Positions 44,522 through 53,550 are shown, numbered from the stretch's first letter. The stretch is DNA of 64,000 nucleotides from Seleniivibrio woodruffii (GCF_004339245.1 NZ_SMGG01000003.1:399106-463105); one strand, 5' to 3'. Numbers and translations: made by a program. Notes: a model not told the origin generated them from the letters alone.

Positions 44522-44966
44522 GTCTTTGCGTCCTTATGCAGTCGGCGGCAGGTTCGTTGCAGAGCAGGCATCTGCGGGGCGGTATGCCCATTGATGCTCT
44601 GTCGGCGGCCTGTCCGTCGGTATTGTAAATGTCTATGTCCAGCAGTCTGTTCCGTTCGTGTTTGGTTTCGAGAGCCACGGCGGCTGATTTTGCACTCTTT
44701 GCGTCCAGCGGTGAATGCATGAAAACGATATAGCCCGCCGCATCGCCGTATGCGCCTATGGTCAGAGCATCAGCATCTTTTGCCATGCATTCTTCGGCAC
44801 AAGCTATGAGCCTGCGCATGGCGGGAGTGTCCTTCTCTTCGCCCGCCGCATTGCAGACGATGGTTATGACGCACCCGTCCCGATATGAGCCCGTAAGACG
44901 GGACAGGGTCTCCCATCGCTGCTCACGGGCATTCAGTATGCTATTCCTTAACTCTTCTGACCGCAT
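44457..44966 (-). CDS. citX: Citrate lyase holo-ACP synthase (phosphoribosyl-dephospho-CoA transferase)
   Basis: The 169-residue protein attaches the prosthetic group to the CitD acyl carrier. Typical segments are R-L-L-D-I-D-I-Y, G-I-P-P-R-R-C-L-L-C and C-I-R-T-Q-R-H. It overlaps citF by 26 bases and citG by 65 bases. Confidence 0.92.
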   Translation of the reverse strand: MRSEELRNSILNAREQRWETLSRLTGSYRDGCVITIVCNAAGEEKDTPAMRRLIACAEECMAKDADALTIGAYGDAAGYIVFMHSPLDAKSAKSAAVALETKHERNRLLDIDIYNTDGQAADRASMGIPPRRCLLCNEPAADCIRTQRHAYPDIIAETHRLLTGFQESC

Positions 44967-46479
44967 CTATGATGCTTCCGTCTCTGTATTCTATGAGAGC
45001 CGCTATCTCGTCAGTGAACTGAACGGGGCGGGGTACGCCTGTGATATCGGTTATCTCCTTTTTGATGTCATGAATGTCCTTAACGGGGAGTTTTGCCTTC
45101 AGAAGCTCCTTTTTAAGCTCCGGATGCTTGTCGTTGACGGCAATGCCCCTTTCGGTGACGATTATGTCTATATTTTCGCCAGGGGTGGTGACTGTTATCA
45201 CGTTGTCCATGATGATGGGCAGGCGACCCCTTATGGATGGTGCAACGATGATCGCAAGTTTTGCTCCTGCGGCCGTGTCTGTGTGTCCGCCTGTGTTGTG
45301 GAGGAGATAACCGTTGGATTCGGTGTTGACGTTTACGTTGAAGTTAACGTCTATCTCAGTGGCTCCAAGGATAACAACGTCGAGCATGTTCACTATTGCG
45401 CCCATGTTGAAGGGGTTGGCGTACAGGTCTGCGCTTATCTCCTGATGGTTCATGCTCTCGCCGATTGATTTGACGGCGTTCAGGTCGAAGCACTGAACGT
45501 CCATCAGTGTCTGAAAAAGCCCTTCATTCAGCATATCGACGAAATATCCCGTGATGCCGCCTGAACCGAACGAACCTTTTATTTTCTTTTCGAGCATCTT
45601 TTTACGGACGTTTTCGGCCACGGCAAGGGATGTTCCCCCTGCGCCTGTCTGGAAAGAGAATCCGTCTTTGAGCAGTCCGGAGGCTTCAATTACCTCCGCA
45701 GTGTTCCTTGCTATCATAAGCCCTATGGGGTCTTTGGTCACTTTTGTTGTGGTGGAGACTATCTTTGTCGGGTCTCCGAGGGATTCCACGGCAACAACGT
45801 AGTCCACACAGGTCTGGGAGATTGCAATGGGGCTTACAGGGTGCTGAACGAGGTTGTCGGTTACGGCTATAACCTTGTCGGCATAGCGTGCGTCCACATG
45901 GGAATAGCCGAGGCTTCCGCATGCGGATTTGCCGTAGTAGCCGTTCATATTGCCGTATTCGTCGCAGCAGGGGGCTGCTATGAATGCAACGTCGACCTTT
46001 ACCTCCCCTGTCATCATTGAGCGGGCACGTCCGCCGTGGCTTCGCACAATTATGGGGATGTCCAGTTCGCCTTTTGTCGCCAGTTCGCCTATGAGTCCGT
46101 TAACGCCGCACTCAAGGCTGGTTATGACCCCTTTCCTGATGTAGGGGATTATCTCCGCATGAACGGGATGTATTGAGCTTGAGGCAATGGTTATGTTGCC
46201 GATGCCTAGTTCATCCAGAATCTTTACCACTGCGTTCAGCAGAAGGTCGCCGTTGCGCAGGTGGTGGTGGGTGGATATCGTCATTCCGTCTTTGAGTCCG
46301 GAGGCTATGATTGCCTCACGCAGTGAACCCACGAGCTTTTTGTCGCCTGGGCGGAATGTCTTGATGGGGCGTGCGTATTCTCTGCCTGCCGGAGTGATGG
46401 CGTTCGGAGAGGTGTAGGGTATCCGCTTTTTGCCGTTGTAAACTTCGGGGATGAAGCGTCCCAGACTATTTTGCACCAT
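44941..46479 (-). CDS. citF: Citrate lyase alpha subunit (citrate CoA-transferase)
   Basis: The 512-residue subunit swaps acetyl for citryl on the acyl carrier. The N-terminal V-Y-N-G-K-K-R-I-P-Y, S-T-H-H-H-L-R-N-G-D and S-H-G-G-R-A-R segments match CitF over its full length. Its start overlaps citE by 14 bases. Confidence 0.96.
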   Translation of the reverse strand: MVQNSLGRFIPEVYNGKKRIPYTSPNAITPAGREYARPIKTFRPGDKKLVGSLREAIIASGLKDGMTISTHHHLRNGDLLLNAVVKILDELGIGNITIASSSIHPVHAEIIPYIRKGVITSLECGVNGLIGELATKGELDIPIIVRSHGGRARSMMTGEVKVDVAFIAAPCCDEYGNMNGYYGKSACGSLGYSHVDARYADKVIAVTDNLVQHPVSPIAISQTCVDYVVAVESLGDPTKIVSTTTKVTKDPIGLMIARNTAEVIEASGLLKDGFSFQTGAGGTSLAVAENVRKKMLEKKIKGSFGSGGITGYFVDMLNEGLFQTLMDVQCFDLNAVKSIGESMNHQEISADLYANPFNMGAIVNMLDVVILGATEIDVNFNVNVNTESNGYLLHNTGGHTDTAAGAKLAIIVAPSIRGRLPIIMDNVITVTTPGENIDIIVTERGIAVNDKHPELKKELLKAKLPVKDIHDIKKEITDITGVPRPVQFTDEIAALIEYRDGSIIDAVRRVKE

Positions 46480-47389
46480 GTATCACCTCGTCGCTTATCT
46501 CTATATCCACCATGCCCAGAGCCGCCGCTGTGCGTATCACCCTTGCGGCACGCTTAACAATGGGAGCATCTATCATTTTGCCACGCAGTGAGATAACGCC
46601 TGTTCCCATCTCACGTGCCTGTTTTATGGCTTCGATGATTTCCAGCGCACTGTCTATCTCATCTTTGCTGGGTGCGAAGACCTTGTGAACAATGTCTATC
46701 TGTCTGGGGTTTACCAGTGATTTTCCGGTGAAGCCCAGACCTTTTATCAGCTTGACCTCACGGGTGAAGTTCTCTTCGTCGGAAACGTCGGCGAATATCG
46801 TGTCAATTGCCTGAATGCCTGCGGCTTTTGCCGCCCATGCCACACGGTTTCGTGCCTGAAACAGCTCTTCGCCTGTTTTGGTACGTTCAATGCCCATGCT
46901 GGTGGTGTAGTCCTCTGCGCCGAACGCAAGGGCAATTACCCTTGATGAGCATCTGGCGGTTTTAATACAGTTGATGACGCCCTGAGCACTTTCTATTGAA
47001 GGGATTATCTTGAATCGGCCTATCTCAAGCCCCAGATTTTCCTCGCACTCTGTCAGAAAGGTGTCGAGCCTCTCAACAATCTCCGGAGTGTCGGCCTTGG
47101 GCAGACGAACTCCGTCGGGAAGAGCGGGGAGAACCGTCAGCAGGTCGTCATAGCCCCATTCGGTGTCCAGCGGGTTTATGCGGAAAAAGACCTCTTTGTT
47201 CCGGTCTTTGTATGATTCTATGAAGGATTTAACCAGTATTCTCGCCGCATCCTTTTCGTTCAGCGGCACTGCGTCTTCAAGGTCGATGAAAACCGCATCG
47301 CAGTTGAATATGGGAATGTTCTGGAGCATGGAGGGCATGTTGCCCGGCACATACAGCAGAGAGCGTCTTATCGACAGTGTTTCTTCCAT
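46466..47389 (-). CDS. citE: Citrate lyase beta subunit (citryl-ACP lyase)
   Basis: The 307-residue HpcH/HpaI-fold lyase splits citryl-ACP into oxaloacetate and acetyl-ACP. Motifs include R-S-L-L-Y-V-P-G-N, F-I-D-L-E-D-A-V, R-I-N-P-L-D-T, R-L-P-K-A-D and A-F-G-A-E-D-Y. It is separated from citD by an inserted PPC-domain gene, unlike the usual citD-citE adjacency. Confidence 0.95.
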   Translation of the reverse strand: MEETLSIRRSLLYVPGNMPSMLQNIPIFNCDAVFIDLEDAVPLNEKDAARILVKSFIESYKDRNKEVFFRINPLDTEWGYDDLLTVLPALPDGVRLPKADTPEIVERLDTFLTECEENLGLEIGRFKIIPSIESAQGVINCIKTARCSSRVIALAFGAEDYTTSMGIERTKTGEELFQARNRVAWAAKAAGIQAIDTIFADVSDEENFTREVKLIKGLGFTGKSLVNPRQIDIVHKVFAPSKDEIDSALEIIEAIKQAREMGTGVISLRGKMIDAPIVKRAARVIRTAAALGMVDIEISDEVIHGAK

Positions 47390-47390
47390 G

Positions 47391-47858
47391 TCAGTCCTCT
47401 ATGAAGATGGTGGGAGTTCCGGCGGATTTTGAAACGTGGCGTTCGATGCCGTCCGCAGAAAGCTCGGTTATCATTATTTCGCAGGATGCGAACACTCTGG
47501 CGTTGAAAAGGTGACCGCCCAGAACCTCGCCGGATGATTTTGACATCTGGATGTGGAGGTGGCAGTCGGGCTCGCCGTTCTCATCGGGAAAGATGTTTCC
47601 GTTCAGCCCCAGAAGCTCCATGGGATAGGCTATCTGGTGAACGGTCATTCTGGGCACTGTTATGGGCAGTGTCGCTCCGGTTTTGATGCCTCTGAACTTG
47701 ACATCGGTTACTGAGCCGACAGCGGATACTATCACGCTGTACTGAACGTCCAGCTCTTTAACAGCTTCAACCAGTTTGTCGGCGATGAGTTCGCCGGGCA
47801 GAATCTTGATTATGAAACTGCGGGCAGTTTTTGCCTCTTTATACCATAAACCCTGCAT
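47391..47858 (-). CDS. PPC/DUF296-domain protein inserted in the citrate lyase operon
   Basis: The 155-residue protein matches the PPC (DUF296) fold: F-I-I-K-I-L-P-G-E near the N-terminus, S-A-V-G-S-V-T-D, C-H-L-H-I-Q and G-G-H-L. In plants PPC domains accompany AT-hooks, but stand-alone bacterial versions have unknown function and may bind a metal through their histidines. The ATG at 47858 has an aggagg site 7 bases upstream and lies 1 base after the citD stop. A link to citrate metabolism is inferred from position only. Confidence 0.85.
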   Translation of the reverse strand: MQGLWYKEAKTARSFIIKILPGELIADKLVEAVKELDVQYSVIVSAVGSVTDVKFRGIKTGATLPITVPRMTVHQIAYPMELLGLNGNIFPDENGEPDCHLHIQMSKSSGEVLGGHLFNARVFASCEIMITELSADGIERHVSKSAGTPTIFIED

Positions 47859-47859
47859 C

Positions 47860-48123
47860 CTATGCCTCCTGCGAGCGCAGAACAGCAGCCTGCACCCTTG
47901 CATCGATGGCATAGTCCAGTGCGCCTCTGTCTTTAATGCGGATTATTCCGGCGGTGACGTTCATCCGGTTAAGCACTTCCTCAACCTTGGCCTGAATCAG
48001 GTGTCCGTACTGCTTTGCCACGGTGGAATCGATCTGGATATCCAGTGTGTCCGCAGGTTCTGTGAAAACCATCAGGTCGCTGGACTGCATTGTCCCTGCC
48101 TGTGCCTTCTTTTCTATCTTCAT
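47860..48123 (-). CDS. citD: Citrate lyase gamma subunit (acyl carrier protein)
   Basis: The 87-residue acyl carrier aligns end to end with known CitD from M-K-I onward. S14 (in A-G-T-M-Q-S-S-D) is the expected prosthetic-group attachment site. The ATG at 48123 is preferred over a GTG at 48132 because of an aggtg site and the better N-terminal match. Confidence 0.94.
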   Translation of the reverse strand: MKIEKKAQAGTMQSSDLMVFTEPADTLDIQIDSTVAKQYGHLIQAKVEEVLNRMNVTAGIIRIKDRGALDYAIDARVQAAVLRSQEA

Positions 48124-48132
48124 GTTTTGCAC

Positions 48133-49143
48133 CTATGAACTGAGCACGGGGGTTGCGTTCTTACTGATGAGCACTCCCGTGTTCTCGGTCAGATATTTAT
48201 ATGTCGCTTCGGGAACCATCTCCCTTAATTTATCATATTCTCCGGCAAGAAGCATGCGGCGAACAGCGGATGCGCTGATTATGTGTCCGCCTGCGGTCTT
48301 GCGCTCTATTTCGGTGAACTCTATTCCGTACTGAGGCAGAATCTCACGCATGGCCTCGTTATACATGGCAGTCAGACGGCATACAGGCTCCTGTCCGGCA
48401 AAGCGTCTGGTTATGCCGAATACGGGGGCTATCTGTTCGCAGAAGATCGACAGGTCGAGTCTAAGCTGTTCGCTGGTAACTTTTTCGCTGTCTTTCAGAA
48501 AGTATGACGGAAAGGTTATGCGGCTCACCGCATAAGGTCCTGTGGGGATCACATGTACGTTCGCCAGATCCTCCACCCCTTTTTTCACCAGATTCAGCCT
48601 TGCGCTGAAAGGAATGAGGGAAGAGTCCTCCTCCACAACGAACAGATATACGTTGTCGGAGCAGGCGGATGCGGTTTCCACAAGGTAGCGGTGGCCGTTT
48701 GTGAAAGGGTTGCAGTTCATCACCAGCCCGCTGTTCTTTCCTGGCCTGACTTCGCTTTTCCACTTTTTCAGATAATCCTTTATGCTGTGTCCGTATTCCA
48801 GAACGGCGACCGAATCTGTCTGTGCCAAAGGGCTGAAGTTGAGGTATCTGAAGCTCTGAACGTAAACCGGTTTTGTGAATACAAAGGTATGCTCGTAGCC
48901 CGCACGGAATGCGTCTGTGATGAGTGCGTTTATGATCTCTGCGAATACACCGGTATCCCTGTGGTCGGGATGAACGGCGACCATTTTCAGAATGTTTTTG
49001 GATCTTGCTCCGGTTGCAATGAGACTGTCATGCTCATACACCCCCAGGAACACATCAAAATCAGGGTCAAAATCGAGACCCGAATCTGTTAAAAGATTTC
49101 TGGCTTCCTGAATCCGGTTGTCCGTCAGCAGGTAACTAACCAT
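48133..49143 (-). CDS. citC: [Citrate (pro-3S)-lyase] ligase
   Basis: The 336-residue enzyme acetylates the citrate lyase prosthetic group to activate it. A GNAT-like N-terminal half (about 1-130; V-A-V-H-P-D-H-R-D-T-G) is followed by a nucleotidyltransferase half with N-P-F-T-N-G-H-R-Y-L and I-S-A-S-A-V-R. First gene of the operon. A perfect inverted repeat lies 60-90 bases upstream at 49203-49231. No citrate transporter or CitAB sensor pair is nearby. Confidence 0.95.
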   Translation of the reverse strand: MVSYLLTDNRIQEARNLLTDSGLDFDPDFDVFLGVYEHDSLIATGARSKNILKMVAVHPDHRDTGVFAEIINALITDAFRAGYEHTFVFTKPVYVQSFRYLNFSPLAQTDSVAVLEYGHSIKDYLKKWKSEVRPGKNSGLVMNCNPFTNGHRYLVETASACSDNVYLFVVEEDSSLIPFSARLNLVKKGVEDLANVHVIPTGPYAVSRITFPSYFLKDSEKVTSEQLRLDLSIFCEQIAPVFGITRRFAGQEPVCRLTAMYNEAMREILPQYGIEFTEIERKTAGGHIISASAVRRMLLAGEYDKLREMVPEATYKYLTENTGVLISKNATPVLSS

Positions 49144-49202
49144 TTATCACCAGATAATTGCGGCGGCAAAAAAATAATAATATGCCGAATCCTGCATTAT
49201 TT

Positions 49203-49231
49203 CATAAAACAAAGCGTAACTTTGTTTTATG
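49203..49231. promoter_or_regulatory. Perfect 12-bp inverted repeat upstream of the citrate lyase operon
   Basis: CATAAAACAAAG, five bases, CTTTGTTTTATG. It lies in the citC leader or promoter region on the minus strand and could be an operator or an RNA hairpin. The rest of the 49144-49467 gap holds a weak CCCCTG/CAGGGG hairpin at 49344-49372 and the next gene's promoter. Confidence 0.5.
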
Positions 49232-49392
49232 CCCTCCAATATATGCACAATCGAAGCTAATGCTAGCACTGTTTGGTTTTTGCTTCAACGATGAAATTCC
49301 TGTTTTGCATATTTTAATGTTATCATGAACTTTTTATAAATTCCCCCTGTCAGTTTCCTGATGCCGCAGGGGATCGATGCGTATCATTTTGT

Positions 49393-49419
49393 TTGACACA
49401 GAGAGAATGTGTGTATAAT
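49393..49419 (+). promoter_or_regulatory. Promoter of the thioredoxin-fold gene
   Basis: TTGACA and TATAAT hexamers are both perfect, with a short 15-base spacer, about 50 bases before the ATG. Confidence 0.65.
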
Positions 49420-49467
49420 GATAAACCTCAAAGGCTGAACAGATTCAGATTTATTCGGAGAGTTATG

Positions 49468-49863
49468 ATGAACAAGAAGCTGTTTCCAATATTTGTTGTT
49501 TTTGTGCTGGTTCTCATAGGCATCAGCACCTGGCCCTATGTTGTGGAATCCAGAATGCCCGTAAACCAGTTCATCTCGAAAGAGAAGAAATCAGGCATGG
49601 TTCCGATAGTGCAGTTTGTGACTGACGACATGCAGGTTAAGATAGCCGAAACCGCCGCTGCGCAGTTCAACGAGAAAGCACCCACAAAAGTTATCGTAGG
49701 GGCGTTTAAGATCGGCGAAAACCAGAAGTCGGCCGAGCAGTACGGAATGAAGGTTCCCGGATATGTTATTTTCGATGCCGACGGCAAGGTTGCCGTTCAG
49801 GAGTTCGGAGTTATATCTCAGGAAAAACTGACAGAGATCATTTCGGGCGTTCACACCCATTAA
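49468..49863 (+). CDS. Membrane-anchored thioredoxin-fold protein without a CxxC active site
   Basis: The 131-residue protein has an N-terminal membrane anchor (about 5-24). The following domain ends like thioredoxin: Y-G-M-K-V-P-G-Y-V-I-F-D-A-D-G-K with the cis-proline loop, then Q-E-F-G-V-I-S-Q-E-K-L. There is no cysteine at all, so it cannot do dithiol exchange; a structural or binding role is more likely. Two adjacent ATGs exist (49465, 49468); the second has better spacing from ggag. Confidence 0.75.
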   Translation: MNKKLFPIFVVFVLVLIGISTWPYVVESRMPVNQFISKEKKSGMVPIVQFVTDDMQVKIAETAAAQFNEKAPTKVIVGAFKIGENQKSAEQYGMKVPGYVIFDADGKVAVQEFGVISQEKLTEIISGVHTH

Positions 49864-49875
49864 TTAATATTTCAG

Positions 49876-49899
49876 CGGGCAGGGGCTTCACTCTGCCCG
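49876..49899 (+). terminator. Possible terminator after the thioredoxin-fold gene
   Basis: The stem CGGGCAG / CTGCCCG with a 10-base loop follows the stop codon closely, but the T tract behind it is weak. Confidence 0.5.
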
Positions 49900-50064
49900 T
49901 CCGGCTTTCAAAGCGTTATTTCATCCGTTTCTTTATTAAAATAATTCTTGACCATTCTGTATTTGTTCATTAAAAGTATTTCAGAAGCGTTATATAAATA
50001 AAAACATATCGAACTCTTTAAGGCAGCTTGACAAACAGGAACCTCTTGGGTAATCGTTGGATCT

Positions 50065-50111
50065 GGGAGCTTGCCATGCTCTGTATGGGGTACGGGGTAT
50101 GGAAAGCTCCC
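50065..50111. ncRNA. Structured intergenic element, candidate small RNA
   Basis: GGGAGCTT (50065-50072) pairs with AAGCTCCC (50104-50111). Inside, CCAT (50074-50077) pairs with ATGG (50099-50102) and GTA with TAC around a TGGGG loop. A TTGACA lies just upstream at 50028-50033. The arm could be a small RNA, a REP-like element or a leader structure for the frameshifted HD-GYP gene. The remainder of 49900-50200 is AT-rich with nothing else recognised. Confidence 0.35.
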
Positions 50112-50200
50112 CCTTTCATTTTCTTATTTTCAAAACTGATAGTAATAAATTTTCGCTTTTGTGTTAAAATAGTCAAAATGGATATACAAGAGCGATAATC

Positions 50201-52551
50201 ATGAAAAAATATACTTTTACTTTCAGCATCCTTACACTTTTTGCCGCACTGACCCTTCTGCTGTCTGTTTTTCTCATGGGCAACTTCTTTATAAGAGGCA
50301 TGAAACAGGCCTACAGGATAACGGAAAACAAGATATCCGAAGCAAACCGTACAATCAGCAACACCCTTACTGAAACCATCAGTCAGCATCAACAAGTATT
50401 TCCATTCTGCTGTATATCAACTCCGACAACAGTATAATCGAATCTGCCGACATGTATCTAAGGGTCATGTGGGAACAGCTCAACTCCGGAAAGCATATCT
50501 CCAGCATATTTCTGGCGGATGAAACCGGAAACTTTCTTCAGGCAAGGTGCAGTCCGAAACTGGCCGTCAGGGTTATCGACAGAACGGCTGAGAAACCTAC
50601 GGACACCTATTATTTTAAAGATACGGGCTATGGAACTGTAGGGGAGGAGATTTCTCCTGCAATGTATGACCCCAGAATAAGAAGCTGGTACAAAAATGCC
50701 CGTGCCCACGAAATAAGCTGGTCGGAGCCATATATTTTCGCATCCACGGGTAAGCCCGGCATAACCCTTTCAACAGCGGTTTTCGACAGCTCCGGCAGAA
50801 GGATACGCACTGTGGCCGCCGACTATTCTACAGAATCCCTTTCCGCCATGCTTAAATCAAAATCGGGAGTTATAAAGGGTGATCTGGTGATGTTTGCGGA
50901 GGACGGAAACGTTATTGCCGCTTCTTTCGACCTCAGGGGCGAGACGGTTCCGACCTTGGAAGGTCTTACAAATCCCGCTTATAAAGGCATACTGGATAAT
51001 GCCCGAACAGGAAAAATGAACGGAAGCCTGAAAGGTTCGGACGATACTTATGAGTACTTCATTGAGAAACTTCCGGAATACACCGGGCAGAAATGGTATC
51101 TTGCATCGTTCGTAAAGCGAAGCGTAATACTGAATGAAATACGGCAGACGATGCTGACAACCCTTCTGATATCAGTGCTTATAATCGGCATAACATATTT
51201 CCCTGTTCTTTATGTTCTGAAAAGACTGTTCATAAACCCCATTGAAAAGCTGAAAGGTATGACCGATGAGGTTTGCAGAAAGAACTACGACAAAGTTAAG
51301 AGGATAGACACGGTTGTGGAGGAGTTCCACGGGCTTTCGGATTCCATGGTCAACATGTCTGCATCCATAAGCCGTTATGAGGCGGAACTGAAAGAGCTGA
51401 TGGACTCATTTATAAAGATCATAGCAGGAGCCATCGACGCCAAATCCAAATATACTGCCGGACACTGCCTGCGTGTGCCTGAACTTGCCATAATGATTGC
51501 CGAAACTTTACAGAAAAGAGATGATGAGGCGTTCAAAGATTTCCGTCTGGAGACCGATGCCCAGTGGAGAGAGTTTTCCATTGCGGCGTGGATGCATGAC
51601 TGCGGAAAGGTCACCACTCCCGAATACGTTGTGGACAAGGCCACAAAACTTGAGGCCATCCATAATCGCATCCACGAGATACGCACCCGTTTCGAGGTTC
51701 TGCACAGGGATGCGCAGATAGATTATTATGAAAAACTGCAAAAGGATCCGGAAAAAGAGGCAGAACTGAAAGCAGAGCTTGAAAAAGCCTGGGCACAGCT
51801 TCAGGACGATTTTGCATTCATAGCCAAATGCAATGTCGGCGGCGAGTTTATGGACGATGCGGACATTGAGCGGCTTCGAAATATTGCTGAAAAGACGTGG
51901 ATAAGGAATTTTGACGACAGACAGGGATTGAGCATTGCGGAGAATCAGAGGCTCGGCGGCCGTCCCCCTGTTCCTGTTCCGGCCGTTGAAAAACTGCTGG
52001 CGGACAAACCCGAACATCTCATCGAGCGTGAGTATTTCATCGACGAGCAGGAATACAGAGAGTTCGGATTTCAGACCCTGGTTCCCAGATATGCCTTTAA
52101 CTACGGCGAGGTATACAACCTTTCAGTGAAGAGGGGAACGCTCACCGAAGAGGAGAGGTATAAGATAAACGAACATATCATCATGACCATAAAAATGCTC
52201 TCCGCACTGCCTCTGCCCGAGAACATGAAGCATGTGCCTGAGTATGCTGGCGGCCACCACGAGACCATGGACGGCAAAGGATATCCCCGCAGACTATATA
52301 AAAGTGAGATATCCATCCCCGCCAGAATAATTGCCATAGCCGATATATTCGAGGCTCTGACGGCGGCTGACAGACCGTATAAAAAACCCAAGACACTGTC
52401 GGAATCACTCAGAATAATGGAGTTTATGAAAAAGGACGGCCATATAGACGGCGATATCTTTGATGTGTTTGTTCAGGAAAAGCTGTATATGAAGTATGCC
52501 GAGAAGTTTCTGGATAAAAGCCAGATTGACGAAATCAAACCGGCAGGCTAA
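50201..52551 (+). pseudogene. dCache/HAMP/HD-GYP c-di-GMP phosphodiesterase gene split by a frameshift
   Basis: Codons 1-60 or so from 50201 encode a membrane span (about 7-30) and the start of a dCache domain, then the frame ends at 50437. The remainder continues in the -1 frame, where an open stretch begins after the stop at 50371-50373. The first ATG there is 50452 (699 codons). The second part holds the rest of dCache (D-P-R-I-R-S-W-Y), a span at 236-257, HAMP, HD with H382/D383 (W-M-H-D-C-G-K) and the GYP motif D-G-K-G-Y-P at 607-612. About 145 extra residues separate HD and GYP. One missing base near 50374-50400 would restore the gene. Confidence 0.85.
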
Positions 52552-52584
52552 TATCCTTCAACAAATTACTTAAAAGGATTAACT

Positions 52585-53007
52585 ATGAAAGCTGTTCTTG
52601 TTCTAATTTTTGCACTTACATCGGTTTTTGCCTTTGCGGCATCTCCCGCCGGTCTCTGGAAGACCATAGACGACAAAACGGGCAAAGAGAAATCTCTGGT
52701 ACGCATAACGGAGAACGGAGGCGTTCTCAGCGGTGCTATAGAAAAACTGCTCGATCCTAATGCCAAAAAGGATATGGTCTGTGACGAATGTACGGACGAC
52801 AGAAAGGGCAAACCCGTTGTCGGACTGAACATTATCCGGGGACTGAAACAGGACGGCGAGAAATGGGAAGGGGGAACCATCCTCGACCCTAAAAGCGGAA
52901 AAATATATAAAGCTACAATAAAGGTCATTGAGGGCGGAAAAAAACTGGAACTCAGAGGCTACATAGGCCCCTTCTTCCGCACTCAGGTTTGGCTTAGGGC
53001 CGACTGA
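52585..53007 (+). CDS. DUF2147 periplasmic protein
   Basis: The 140-residue protein has a cleavable signal peptide (about 1-18) and the DUF2147 pattern P-A-G-L-W-K-T-I-D-D, C-D-E-C-T-D-D, P-V-V-G-L-N-I-I, K-I-Y-K-A and L-R-G-Y-I-G-P-F-F-R-T-Q-V-W. Likely a small beta-barrel of unknown function in the periplasm. It is 8 bp before the Rrf2 gene and probably co-transcribed. Confidence 0.88.
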   Translation: MKAVLVLIFALTSVFAFAASPAGLWKTIDDKTGKEKSLVRITENGGVLSGAIEKLLDPNAKKDMVCDECTDDRKGKPVVGLNIIRGLKQDGEKWEGGTILDPKSGKIYKATIKVIEGGKKLELRGYIGPFFRTQVWLRAD

Positions 53008-53015
53008 GAGCTTTC

Positions 53016-53498
53016 ATGCAGTTTTCTGTCGGTGTCGAATATGCGCTCCACTGCCTCTGCTACATAGGGCAGGAGAGGCCTGTGGGCGTTAAAGAACTTG
53101 CTGCGTTTCAGGGGATTTCCGAAACCTATCTTTCGAAAATGCTCACAAAACTCCGTAAGGCGGGGGTGGTTCGGTCTGTGTCCGGCGTAAACGGCGGCTA
53201 TGAGCTGACCCGTCCGGCGGACGAGATAACCTTCTGGGATGTTGTTCAGGCAATAGAGGGCAGTTCGCCCCTGTTCCAGTGCGCAGAGGTGCGCCAGAAC
53301 AATATAATAGTTGATAAGAATAACCTGCCGGATGCCTACTGCAAGGAACCCTGCCTCATAAAAGTCGTTATGCTGGAGGCGGAGGACAGAATGCGGGATT
53401 ATCTGCGGAGCAAAACCATCGGCTGGCTGATGGGCGAGGTCAGGAAGAAGGTTGATCCGAAGCAGTTGAAGGATGCCGAAGAATTCTTTAAAAAATAA
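53016..53498 (+). CDS. Rrf2-family transcriptional regulator
   Basis: The 160-residue protein has the Rrf2 winged helix (F-S-V-G-V-E-Y-A; I-S-E-T-Y-L-S-K-M-L-T-K-L; G-V-N-G-G-Y). Cysteines C89, C109 and C113 could hold an Fe-S cluster, though their spacing differs from IscR and NsrR. A palindrome over the promoter of the convergent gene at 53942-53966 is one possible target. Confidence 0.9.
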   Translation: MQFSVGVEYALHCLCYIGQERPVGVKELAAFQGISETYLSKMLTKLRKAGVVRSVSGVNGGYELTRPADEITFWDVVQAIEGSSPLFQCAEVRQNNIIVDKNNLPDAYCKEPCLIKVVMLEAEDRMRDYLRSKTIGWLMGEVRKKVDPKQLKDAEEFFKK

Positions 53499-53535
53499 TG
53501 CTGCCTAGAACTCTTCGGTTCTAAGCAGCATTTTA
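53497..53535. terminator. Bidirectional terminator between the Rrf2 and split-barrel genes
   Basis: AATGCTGC-C-TAGAAC, a six-base loop, GTTCTA-A-GCAGCATT gives a 14-bp stem with one mismatch, flanked by A and T runs on either side. Confidence 0.85.
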
Positions 53536-53550
53536 TGTTTCATTTAAAAA

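Noticed and set aside
50018-50395. 125-codon minus-strand frame over the start of the HD-GYP gene
   Set aside because: It crosses the structured element and lies opposite a signal-anchor coding sequence; no family match or start site.
50374-50400. Programmed -1 frameshift in the HD-GYP gene
   Set aside because: No X-XXY-YYZ slippery heptamer or downstream pseudoknot was seen, so a simple deletion or sequence error is preferred.
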